Assembly (NCBI GenBank): GCA_047921215.1
Contig: JBLRWO010000005.1
Location: forward strand, 62,001 to 126,000
DNA length: 64,000 nt
Source of the DNA: RECM01 sp047921215
Lineage (GTDB): Bacteria; Bacteroidota; Rhodothermia; Balneolales; Cyclonatronaceae
Reading direction: 5' to 3'
The stretch's first letter is position 1; each line of letters starts with the position of its first letter. The translations under genes and the position numbers were made by a program. This document shows, in pieces, positions 56,933 to 64,000 of the stretch. Under the pieces are notes generated by a model. It did no database searches. It had not been told where the DNA came from and was given only the letters and a program-made list of their open reading frames with translations.

Positions 56933-57179
56933 TGTTCAGATAAATATGTTGGTAATAACAGGGTCAGCCTGAAGATATATGACGATCTGCTATCCGGAAC
57001 AGGGCGATCTGTTCCGGGTTCGGTCTTGTGGCATATACGTTTCATGCATCAGAACATGCCATGCTGAAAATATAGTATTATTACCGCAACTGGTAACATA
57101 CTTGATGTCGGACGTAAATCGTTACTGGTTTTACCGGCAGGAATAAACCGGCCGGCATCCAACCCGAAGGGTTACTACC

Positions 57180-58274
57180 ATGAATAGCTTGCAAGTCTCT
57201 GGTGTGGACAGGGGTTTGCTCACCAGCCTGGTGCAATCCGCCACGTATGCACCATCACTTCTGAACACACAGCCCTGGAAATTCAGGATTTCTGAAAAAG
57301 ACAATACGATCACCGTTTTACCCGATCCGGACCGCCGGCTTGACTGGCTTGATCCCGATAACAGGTACCTCTACATCAGTCTTGGGTGCGCCGTTGAAAA
57401 CCTGATTATTGCTGCTGAAAATGCCGGGTTACAGTCGTCGGTTCAGTATCAGCATTATGCTGACGAAAAGCTGACCACCGCTTCCGTGCATTTTAAAAAG
57501 GGTAACGGTAAGCAGGCTGATCAGAAGCAGCCTGTTGAAGACCAGAAAGCTGAGAACCATACTGCTAAGAGCTATACTGTTCAGAACCATGCTGGCCAGA
57601 AACAGGCCGGCAGCCTGTATGAGTTCATCCCGCTCAGGCGGACCAACAGGACGATGTACAACAAAAAGCCTGTACCTGCCGAAATCATTGAGAGGCTGAA
57701 CAACATCAGAAAAGAACCGGGTCAGAATATTACCATCTATTCCGGAACTACAAGGGCATCCGAAATAGGCCGTCTGGTTATGAAAGCCGATTTTATGCTG
57801 CTTGGCAGCCATGAACAGAGGATTGAAACCCTGAAATGGACTCGTTTCAACCATAAAGAGGAAAAAAAGAACCGCGACGGGGTCAGTTTCCGGAGTATCG
57901 GCGGCATGAATGTGCCGAAATGGATTGGCCGCTCATGGATGTACCTGTTCAGGAACGGTGACTCCGAGGCACGTCATGATGCAAAAAAACTGAAATCATC
58001 ATCAGCCCTGGTGCTGTTTTCATCGGAACAGGACCATGAAACGAGCTGGTTCCAGTCGGGAAGGGTACTGCAGCGGTTTCTGCTTCACACAACTGCCGAA
58101 GGGCTGCAACATGCTTATATCAACAGTCCGTGTGAGGTCAGGCAGGTAAGGGAAGAGCTGAAAAGGTGTCTCCACCTGAGCACATACCGCCCTCAGATCC
58201 TGCTCAGAATTGGCTACGCGAAGGAGGCTGCTCCGTCGGAGCGACGACCGGTTCAGGAAGTGATTGTTGCGTAA
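57180..58274 (+). CDS. Nitroreductase family protein (Acg-like)
   Basis: 364 residues. The N-terminal half has the FMN-site sequence APSLLNTQPWKFRI and LGCAVENLIIAAENAGLQ, and FIPLRRTNRTMY opens the second half, which matches the Acg/nitroreductase group better than classic NfsB. A polar insert of about 40 residues (about 105-145, Gln/His/Lys-rich and imperfectly repetitive) separates the two halves. The oxidoreductase substrate is unknown. The 3' end overlaps the convergent PH-domain gene by 71 bp. Confidence 0.8.
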   Translation: MNSLQVSGVDRGLLTSLVQSATYAPSLLNTQPWKFRISEKDNTITVLPDPDRRLDWLDPDNRYLYISLGCAVENLIIAAENAGLQSSVQYQHYADEKLTTASVHFKKGNGKQADQKQPVEDQKAENHTAKSYTVQNHAGQKQAGSLYEFIPLRRTNRTMYNKKPVPAEIIERLNNIRKEPGQNITIYSGTTRASEIGRLVMKADFMLLGSHEQRIETLKWTRFNHKEEKKNRDGVSFRSIGGMNVPKWIGRSWMYLFRNGDSEARHDAKKLKSSSALVLFSSEQDHETSWFQSGRVLQRFLLHTTAEGLQHAYINSPCEVRQVREELKRCLHLSTYRPQILLRIGYAKEAAPSERRPVQEVIVA

Positions 58275-59760
58275 ATCCCGGAACAAAGGTCTCGCCGGAT
58301 TCAATTCGGGGCGCATAATTTCCGGGAGCGGCCCAGTGGAAAAACTCGGCGGCTGTTTCGCGGTCAAGATCCTGTACGGTAAAGGGATGCCCGCCGTCGC
58401 CCGATGCAACCGTAGCTGTGAACGAGGCCAGGTTGAGCCTGCGCTGAAAGGGATTGGCAATCAGATCGGCGGCCTGAATGCGGTGTATCCTGATGAAAGC
58501 GGTGGTGAGGGCCAGCGCCCGCGACCGTATTACCACGGTGTGATCGAAGATGCCGGCGGCTGAATCCCGGTATCGTCGGATTCCCAGCCACACGCCAAAG
58601 GGAAGCAACAATAACGGATACCAGGCCAGATCGAGAAATATGATTGCGGGTACGACCAGGAAAAGAAGAATTGGCCTGACGCCCCTGAAAATGAACCTGA
58701 ACCGGGATCGCCTAGGTGGAGTAACCGCCCCGGTACTAACGTTAAATTCCGGCAGCATATGTTCGATAAAAGTCTGTACATCCCTTTTTTTCATCAGCGG
58801 TGCGACAATTGTGGACCGGTTTCCGGCTTCATCCCCGTAACCGGCACTCTCCAGATAGATGGTCGCGTAGCCGAATGGTTGCCGCAGGATTCCCTCCACC
58901 ACCCGGATGGCCTGTATCCTGTGATAGGGGATGGAAACCGTTTTCTGTTCAAACAATCCGCTCTGCACTACGAGCCCCTGTTTCTGCCTGATCAGCCGGA
59001 AATTATAGAATCGGATGAGGGTACCAAAGAAGGAGAGCAGCCAGGCCGCAATTACGAGTCCGACGATAATGGTAACCCAAAACTGACCGGCCGAAAGGAT
59101 GAACCGTTCCATATATTCGGCCATCTCTTCCTCATCAATACTCTGCTGAACCTGTGAAAAGATGGTGCCAATTACAGACAGGGCTATACCAAAGCTGCCG
59201 GCAGTGGTGGCGGCAATAAACAGGTGCCGGGGCTGCAGAACCCATGTCTCGTTGGGAGAGATGGCATCAACACCAGTACCACCACCTGCATCAGCATCTG
59301 CTTCCTCACCTTCATCAGCCGTTTTTTTTTCGCCGTTAAGCAGTTCTTTCAAGAGGTTGGCATCTTCGAGTGTGAGGGCGTTGATCTCGGCCCCGGAGCG
59401 GTTGTCGCCGGCGGTCTGAACAGTAAGGCTAACCAGCCCGAACATCCTCTGTATGATGCCCGAACGCACATCGATAACCTGTATGCGCTCCTTCGGGATG
59501 TACTTCTTTCTGCGCACCAGTAAACCGTGTTCAATGCGCAGTTCATCATCTTCAACACGGTAGGTGAAACGGTACCAGCGTACCACGCCACCAATAAAAA
59601 GGAAGGCGATAAATGCGAACGCGATCGAAAGATTGATGATCTGCGACTCGGAGCCCGTTCCCACGAAAAGGACAATGATGAGCGGGATCAGCATTTCTCT
59701 CAGCGAGCGCAGTGCACCGGTTACAGCAGCAACAGGATGTTGGCGTCTGGGTTCAAACAT
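58204..59760 (-). CDS. Multi-PH-domain membrane protein (YdbT-like)
   Basis: 518 residues. Two-helix hairpins alternate with three bacterial PH (bPH_2) domains: YRVEDDELRIEHGLLVRRKKYIPKERIQ, a second at FRLIRQKQGLVVQSGLF, and a third near HTVVIRSRALALTTAF. The pattern R-x-Y-x-x-x-x-x-L-x-x-x-x-G-L-x-x-R-x-x-x-x-I-P is the bPH_2 hallmark. Second gene of a pair; its start overlaps the YdbS-like gene by 8 bp, as in B. subtilis ydbST, implicated in antimicrobial resistance there. Function here unknown. Confidence 0.85.
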   Translation of the reverse strand: MFEPRRQHPVAAVTGALRSLREMLIPLIIVLFVGTGSESQIINLSIAFAFIAFLFIGGVVRWYRFTYRVEDDELRIEHGLLVRRKKYIPKERIQVIDVRSGIIQRMFGLVSLTVQTAGDNRSGAEINALTLEDANLLKELLNGEKKTADEGEEADADAGGGTGVDAISPNETWVLQPRHLFIAATTAGSFGIALSVIGTIFSQVQQSIDEEEMAEYMERFILSAGQFWVTIIVGLVIAAWLLSFFGTLIRFYNFRLIRQKQGLVVQSGLFEQKTVSIPYHRIQAIRVVEGILRQPFGYATIYLESAGYGDEAGNRSTIVAPLMKKRDVQTFIEHMLPEFNVSTGAVTPPRRSRFRFIFRGVRPILLFLVVPAIIFLDLAWYPLLLLPFGVWLGIRRYRDSAAGIFDHTVVIRSRALALTTAFIRIHRIQAADLIANPFQRRLNLASFTATVASGDGGHPFTVQDLDRETAAEFFHWAAPGNYAPRIESGETFVPGFTQQSLPEPVVAPTEQPPSRSQF

Positions 59761-60232
59761 CTTCCCTGGCTACCCTGGCAAGTTTGGAGATGTGATTGCG
59801 TACATGGTCGGCAGTTTCATCGTCGAGTGCTGGAATCTCGTGCATGGTTGCTGCCGTGGAAATGGTAACCGACGACAGTCCGAAATACCTGAGAATCGGA
59901 CCCTGGCGGGTATCAACATGCTGAATCCGGTTCACAGGAATCAGGGTTCGTTTGATGATGAAGACCCCCCGTATAAGATCAATTTCCGACTCGGCAATCG
60001 TGTAGCGCCATTTACGCCAGCGGAGTTCCGGAATAATGGCAATATCAAACAGGCCTGTCATCAGAACAAACAGTATCCCTATCCATGCTGGCCACATCGG
60101 AAAATCCTCCGTAAACACAAAAACAAGATAGACGATAAGCATCGTGAAATAGAACATCACAGTAAGCACCGCATTGATCCGCCATGCTGTGATGGCTTTG
60201 GGGTGAATATGTTCCCGGGGTTCTGGCCTCAT
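59753..60232 (-). CDS. PH-domain membrane protein (YdbS-like)
   Basis: 159 residues: two N-terminal helices (about 17-60), then one bPH_2 domain (YTIAESEIDLIRGVFIIKRTLIPVN, RIQHVDTRQGPILRYFGLSSV). First gene of the YdbS/YdbT-like pair; its end overlaps the next start by 8 bp. Repeat array C lies upstream. Confidence 0.85.
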   Translation of the reverse strand: MRPEPREHIHPKAITAWRINAVLTVMFYFTMLIVYLVFVFTEDFPMWPAWIGILFVLMTGLFDIAIIPELRWRKWRYTIAESEIDLIRGVFIIKRTLIPVNRIQHVDTRQGPILRYFGLSSVTISTAATMHEIPALDDETADHVRNHISKLARVAREDV

Positions 60233-60307
60233 TAATTATATAATCTGGTTGAATACCGGCACCGTCTGCCCGCAATCCGGTACATAAACTGGAAAAAATC
60301 AGCAAAT

Positions 60308-60376
60308 CTCAATACTCAATACTCAATACTCAATACTCAATACTCAATACTCAATACTCAATACTCAATACTCAAT
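60308..60376. repeat. Heptanucleotide tandem repeat array C
   Basis: Nine perfect copies of ctcaata (60308-60370) plus a partial unit ctcaat to 60376. The reverse complement, TATTGAG, is the unit gtattga (rotated) at the start of array A. It lies between the divergent YdbS-like and HAD genes; no gene is visible in the rest of 60233-60529. Confidence 0.95.
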
Positions 60377-60529
60377 CAAATCTGGCCTTAAAAATAAGCT
60401 TTGATTCTGTCAATAGAAACGAGCGGCACATGGGAGTTATTCCATCACTGTACCGGTATGATCAACAACGTAGTACTGTCATTTGCCCGGTCATTGTGTA
60501 TCTTGGGCATTGTTTAAAACAAGGACCCC

Positions 60530-61225
60530 GTGAAGAGACCCGAATTCATCTATTTCGACCTGGACGACACACTGCTCGATCATAAACGTGCAGAAAAGGC
60601 TGCCCTGCGCGACATATGGTATCACTACGATTACCTGAGGCAGATCAGCACGGTTAAGTTGCAGAACGAATATCAGAAAGTAAACAAGCTGCTGTGGGAC
60701 GAGTACGGCAGCGGCAAAATCGACCGGGCCGAGCTGCAGCGAAGACGTTTTGAGGAAACGCTCGAAAACCTCGGTTTCGACGGATCGGTATTTAATGAGA
60801 TGGGACGAAGGTACATGGAGCGATACCGCATGCACTGGCACTGGATCGATGGAGCAGAAGAAGCACTCAAAGACCTGTCGCGCCGTTACCGGGTCGGATT
60901 CCTGACAAACGGGTTTTCTGAAACGCAGAAGCTGAAAGTACGCCATTTTGGCCTCGACCGCATTTCAGAGCACATTGTAATCTCTGAGGATGTCGGGGTG
61001 ATGAAACCCGATCCCCGCATATTCAGCCATGCAACAAAACTGTCCGGTGTCGTTGCATCCTCCATTTTGTATGTTGGCGATTCCTGGACATCCGACATTC
61101 AGGGCGGCTCGGCCGCCGGATGGAACACAGCCTGGTTTGTAAAGGATACGAACGGGCAGGAAATACCGAAGGGCACGCTCGTTTTCAATGATTTTGCAGA
61201 GCTGACTGTACAACTGCTCGACTGA
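60530..61225 (+). CDS. HAD hydrolase, YjjG-like nucleotidase
   Basis: 231 residues from a GTG at 60530, with AAGGA 5 bp before it. HAD motif I DLDDTLLDH, motif II FLTNGFSE, motif III lysine in VMKPDPRIF, and motif IV GDSWTSDIQGG are intact. The cap insert of about 100 residues after motif I marks subclass I; the pattern fits the YjjG/YfnB group that dephosphorylates noncanonical pyrimidine nucleotides (house-cleaning). A phosphoglycolate-phosphatase role is less likely. Confidence 0.88.
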   Translation: MKRPEFIYFDLDDTLLDHKRAEKAALRDIWYHYDYLRQISTVKLQNEYQKVNKLLWDEYGSGKIDRAELQRRRFEETLENLGFDGSVFNEMGRRYMERYRMHWHWIDGAEEALKDLSRRYRVGFLTNGFSETQKLKVRHFGLDRISEHIVISEDVGVMKPDPRIFSHATKLSGVVASSILYVGDSWTSDIQGGSAAGWNTAWFVKDTNGQEIPKGTLVFNDFAELTVQLLD

Positions 61226-61402
61226 GCGACACAGAGTAGTGATTAACACCGAGTATAAACCCGCTTTAGCCACCCGATGGATAATAGGTCCGGTTAACGT
61301 ACACTGTACTTCAACCTGTTGTCTCAACGGGTTTTTATGGGTACGAGCTGTCCGTTTAGCGGATGGTGGTAACTGAACAGTCCCGAGATAAATCCTCCGC
61401 TG

Positions 61403-62500
61403 ATGAGTACTCTGAAGATTCGTCTGGCCGTTGAGTCAGACAATGACAGTATACTGGCCCTGGCTGCGAGATGCCCCCAGGAGGGAATGATCACCTTTTT
61501 CCCCAGCAGGACACCACGGTTCAATACGTTGCACAGGTTGCTCGATCCCGGATCCTGGCACTACGTGGCTGTAAAGGGTGGTCAGGTTGTGGGTTTGGTT
61601 GGTGTGGTCCATTTCCGGGTCAGAATTCTCGACAGAATCTGCAGGATCGGCTTTATGATGGACCTCCGGCTCGATAAGGCCTACCGGAGCGGAACAACGG
61701 CATTTCGTCTGGTCAGCAAAGCAGTAGACCACGTACTGGAGTCAGACATCGATCTGGTGATCGGTAATTTCCTGAAGCAGAACCGGCGCCCGATGGTGTT
61801 CGCCAGTGGCCGTGCGGGCATCCCTGCATCACTCTTTCTGGGCGATAACCGAATATTCAATCTCATTCCGGTCAGAAAAATGAGTACCGGCGGGCGTTTC
61901 AGTATAAGAAAGGCAACCAGTGCCGACATCCCGGAGATTGTGGATATCCAAAGCAGATACGCTTTGAATTACCGGATCGCACCTGTTCCCGAAGAGGACC
62001 GGCTTCGCTACCTGCTCAATAATGTGGAAGGCTTCTCACTCGACCGCATACTGCTGGCTTGCGAAAATGGGCGAATCCGTGCGGTGACAGCCCTTTGGGA
62101 TGAGCATTTTTACAAAAGCTACCAGGTACTGAAGCTGAGCCCGGGTATTGAGGTGGTTAATAACCTGATAAAAGCCCTGTCTTTTGTGCTGCCTATGCCA
62201 CATCCCATTCAATTGAATGAACCGTTGCGTCAATTGTCAATGGTCATGTATGCACATGATAACTGTCCAGAGGCACTCAACACTCTGTTCAGGTTTACCA
62301 ATAATACCTACCGCGGATCGGGCTATACCCTCATTACCCTCTATGCACAGGAGCGTGATCCTGTCTTCCGGCTGCTGAAGGGTTTTCCGGGAGTATCGGT
62401 TAAAAGCGAAATGTATTTGTTCGCCAGTGATGCTGCTTTGTATGAAAAGATCAGGGAGGATCCGAGAGGGGATTTGCTGGATTTGACGCTGACGCTGTAA
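61403..62500 (+). CDS. Double GNAT-domain protein
   Basis: 365 residues of GNAT-like fold: first domain about residues 1-150 (KIRLAVESDNDSILALAARC, FMMDLRLDKAYRSGTTAF with the acyl-CoA loop), second about residues 170-340 (FSIRKATSADIPEIVDIQSR). The duplicated layout resembles bifunctional GNAT proteins annotated as hypothetical in this phylum. Acceptor unknown. No regulatory partner nearby. Confidence 0.75.
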   Translation: MSTLKIRLAVESDNDSILALAARCPQEGMITFFPSRTPRFNTLHRLLDPGSWHYVAVKGGQVVGLVGVVHFRVRILDRICRIGFMMDLRLDKAYRSGTTAFRLVSKAVDHVLESDIDLVIGNFLKQNRRPMVFASGRAGIPASLFLGDNRIFNLIPVRKMSTGGRFSIRKATSADIPEIVDIQSRYALNYRIAPVPEEDRLRYLLNNVEGFSLDRILLACENGRIRAVTALWDEHFYKSYQVLKLSPGIEVVNNLIKALSFVLPMPHPIQLNEPLRQLSMVMYAHDNCPEALNTLFRFTNNTYRGSGYTLITLYAQERDPVFRLLKGFPGVSVKSEMYLFASDAALYEKIREDPRGDLLDLTLTL

Positions 62501-62524
62501 GAAACAACAGAACACGTGTAACCG

Positions 62525-62557
62525 GCAGGGATGCCATTGAAAATACCTGCATTTTTT
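62525..62557 (+). terminator. Weak terminator before purL
   Basis: A 5-bp GC stem (gcagg / cctgc) with a 16-nt loop followed by T6 lies 24 bp after the GNAT stop. The stem is short, so termination is uncertain. Confidence 0.3.
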
Positions 62558-62619
62558 AAAGATTGACGGCATGAATCCTCTTATATTTTAAGCCGTAAAT
62601 CCGAACGATAAAACCCCTG

Positions 62620-64000
62620 ATGATGAAAGAGCCTCTTGTTACACCGGAACTTGCCAGAGAACACGGCCTGAACGATGAAGAATTTGAAAAGATAAAGGAT
62701 TTTCTGGGCCGCGTACCGACCTTCACGGAACTGGGGGTCTATTCGGTGATGTGGAGCGAGCACTGCTCGTACAAAAACTCCATCGCCGTACTCAAAACCC
62801 TGCCCAAAAAAGGGCCGCATCTTCTGGTGGAAGCCGGAGAGGAGAATGCCGGCCTGGTCGATATCGGCGACGGCCTGGCGTGTGCTTTCAAGATCGAAAG
62901 CCATAACCACCCCTCGGCCGTGGAGCCCTATCAGGGCGCGGCGACCGGTGTGGGCGGTATCCATCGCGATATTTTTACCATGGGGGCCCGTCCGGTGGCG
63001 TCGCTGAACTCGCTGCGCTTCGGGTCGCTCGAAAATCCACGCGTGCGTTATCTGTTCGACGGTGTGGTTCGCGGCATTGCCGATTACGGTAACTCGTTCG
63101 GTGTACCCACGGTTGCGGGCGACATCTTTTTTGATGAAAGTTACGAAGGCAATCCACTGGTAAATGCCATGAGCGTGGGACTGGTAAAAGTGGGTGAAAC
63201 CGCCTCGGCCATAGCGAAGGGGCCGGGCAATCCGGTCATCATCGTGGGCTCCAGTACCGGGCGCGATGGTATTCACGGGGCCACGTTTGCCTCCGAAGAC
63301 CTCAGCGAAGACAACGAATCGAAACGCCCCAATGTTCAGGTGGGCGACCCGTTCACCGAGAAGCTTCTGCTGGAAGCATCCCTCGAGGCCCTGAAAACAG
63401 GTGCCGTGGTCGGAATGCAGGACATGGGTGCGGCAGGCATCGCCTGTTCCACCTCAGAGATGAGTGCCAAGGGAAAAAGCGGCATGCGCATCGACCTTGA
63501 TAAAGTACCGATGCGGGAAGAGGGGATGACAGCCTATGAACTGCTGCTGTCCGAAAGCCAGGAACGCATGCTGGTGGTTGCTGAAAAAGGCCGGGAGCAG
63601 GAAATTATCGACATCTACGAAAAATGGGACCTGAACGCTATTGTGATTGGCGAGGTGACTTCCGGCGATATGGTGGTGTACTACCGCGACGGTGAGGAGA
63701 AGGCCAGTATACCGGCCGATTCTCTCGTACTTGGTGGGGGCGCCCCGGTGTACATCCGCGAGACCCGCCGCCCCGACTATCTGGATAAAAAGCATGCTTT
63801 TGATTTTTCGACCCTGAACCCTCCGGCCAACTATAACGAAACCCTGCTCAAAATGCTTTCGTCGCCCAACGTCGCGTCAAAACGCTGGGTGTTTGAACAG
63901 TACGACCACATGGTCCGCACCAATACGGTAGTGGGTCCGGGGCCGTCGGATGCGGCCGTTATCCGGATCAAGGACTCCAACAAGGGCCTTGCTGTAAAAA
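62620..64000 (+). CDS. purL: Phosphoribosylformylglycinamidine synthase subunit PurL, 3' end beyond window
   Basis: ATG at 62620 (or the next ATG at 62623). The frame stays open to the right edge (460 codons of a usual 740 or so). It converts FGAR to FGAM in purine synthesis. Motifs: FTELGVYSVMWSEHCSYKNS, the glycine-rich KIESHNHPSAVEPYQGAATG, MGARPVASLNSLRFG and GMQDMGAAGIACSTSEM. The small-PurL type (no N-terminal PurS-like fusion) is expected, which would need separate purS and purQ elsewhere. Confidence 0.97.
   Translation, partial: MMKEPLVTPELAREHGLNDEEFEKIKDFLGRVPTFTELGVYSVMWSEHCSYKNSIAVLKTLPKKGPHLLVEAGEENAGLVDIGDGLACAFKIESHNHPSAVEPYQGAATGVGGIHRDIFTMGARPVASLNSLRFGSLENPRVRYLFDGVVRGIADYGNSFGVPTVAGDIFFDESYEGNPLVNAMSVGLVKVGETASAIAKGPGNPVIIVGSSTGRDGIHGATFASEDLSEDNESKRPNVQVGDPFTEKLLLEASLEALKTGAVVGMQDMGAAGIACSTSEMSAKGKSGMRIDLDKVPMREEGMTAYELLLSESQERMLVVAEKGREQEIIDIYEKWDLNAIVIGEVTSGDMVVYYRDGEEKASIPADSLVLGGGAPVYIRETRRPDYLDKKHAFDFSTLNPPANYNETLLKMLSSPNVASKRWVFEQYDHMVRTNTVVGPGPSDAAVIRIKDSNKGLAVK

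Noticed and set aside
55421..57067. 548-codon plus-strand open frame opposite the phosphohexomutase
   Set aside because: Antisense to a gene with intact TASHNP, DPDADR and RPSGTEPK motifs; a shadow.
1..64000. tRNA/rRNA genes, CRISPR arrays, insertion sequences or prophage genes
   Set aside because: I looked through the intergenic regions and found no cloverleaf T-arm pattern, no spaced direct repeats of CRISPR length, and no transposase or integrase motifs; the short heptamer arrays are too short-period to be CRISPR.

Overview
The window looks like chromosomal DNA of a free-living, Gram-negative, aerobic heterotroph from the Bacteroidota/Rhodothermota/Balneolota group, most likely Balneolota- or Rhodothermota-like. 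Evidence: several secreted proteins end in type IX secretion (T9SS) sorting domains (type A N-Y-P-N-P-F-N ... S-G-x-Y-x-Y-R ... K, and one CHU_C/gliding type B domain). There is also a TonB-dependent receptor, an OprP-like porin, a fibronectin-type giant protein paired with an outer-membrane barrel, few Shine-Dalgarno sequences, and a relict KR2-type sodium-pump rhodopsin, which points to a marine or saline habitat. I saw no tRNA, rRNA, CRISPR, prophage or insertion sequence.

Layout. 1-8.4 kb: a giant beta-rich secreted protein (open at the left edge) behind an outer-membrane barrel. 8.7-14.3 kb: murI, a lamin-tail/CHU_C surface protein, TerC. 14.4-18.7 kb: small housekeeping genes (acylphosphatase-thpR pair, YjbQ, a hydrolase, an SDR). 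18.8-20.5 kb: a T9SS cargo gene whose sorting domain is frameshifted. 20.7-28.2 kb: MFS, two-gene ABC exporter, P-type ATPase, CorA. 28.3-30.2 kb: the remains of a retinal-synthesis gene (blh) and a light-driven Na+ pump rhodopsin, both carrying several lesions. 30.6-30.9 kb: an unlisted 44-residue gene with promoter, leader hairpin and terminator. 31-38.3 kb: YdjM-like hydrolase, anmK, Tat-exported alkaline phosphatase, a family annotated as 3-methyladenine glycosylase, UbiA prenyltransferase, thioredoxin-like protein. 38.3-42.4 kb: three-gene operon of secreted proteins including a zincin. 42.5-48 kb: aminotransferase, peroxiredoxin-like protein-pdxH, trmB, citrate synthase. 48-53.4 kb: M48 protease, TonB receptor, porin. 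53.5-55.1 kb: a serine-hydrolase pseudogene. 55.2-64 kb: phosphohexomutase, nitroreductase, two PH-domain membrane proteins, HAD phosphatase, double GNAT, and the start of purL.

Main themes. (1) Gene decay: at least four loci are broken, and the two halves of a rhodopsin phototrophy module (pump and retinal supply) are both broken next to each other. (2) Three intergenic arrays of heptanucleotide tandem repeats share related units (TATTGAG / ATATCAG family). (3) The giant protein/barrel pair is the best candidate for an undescribed surface system; the giant protein contains an internal duplication of a module of about 385 residues.

All family calls rest on motifs read by eye; no database search was run.
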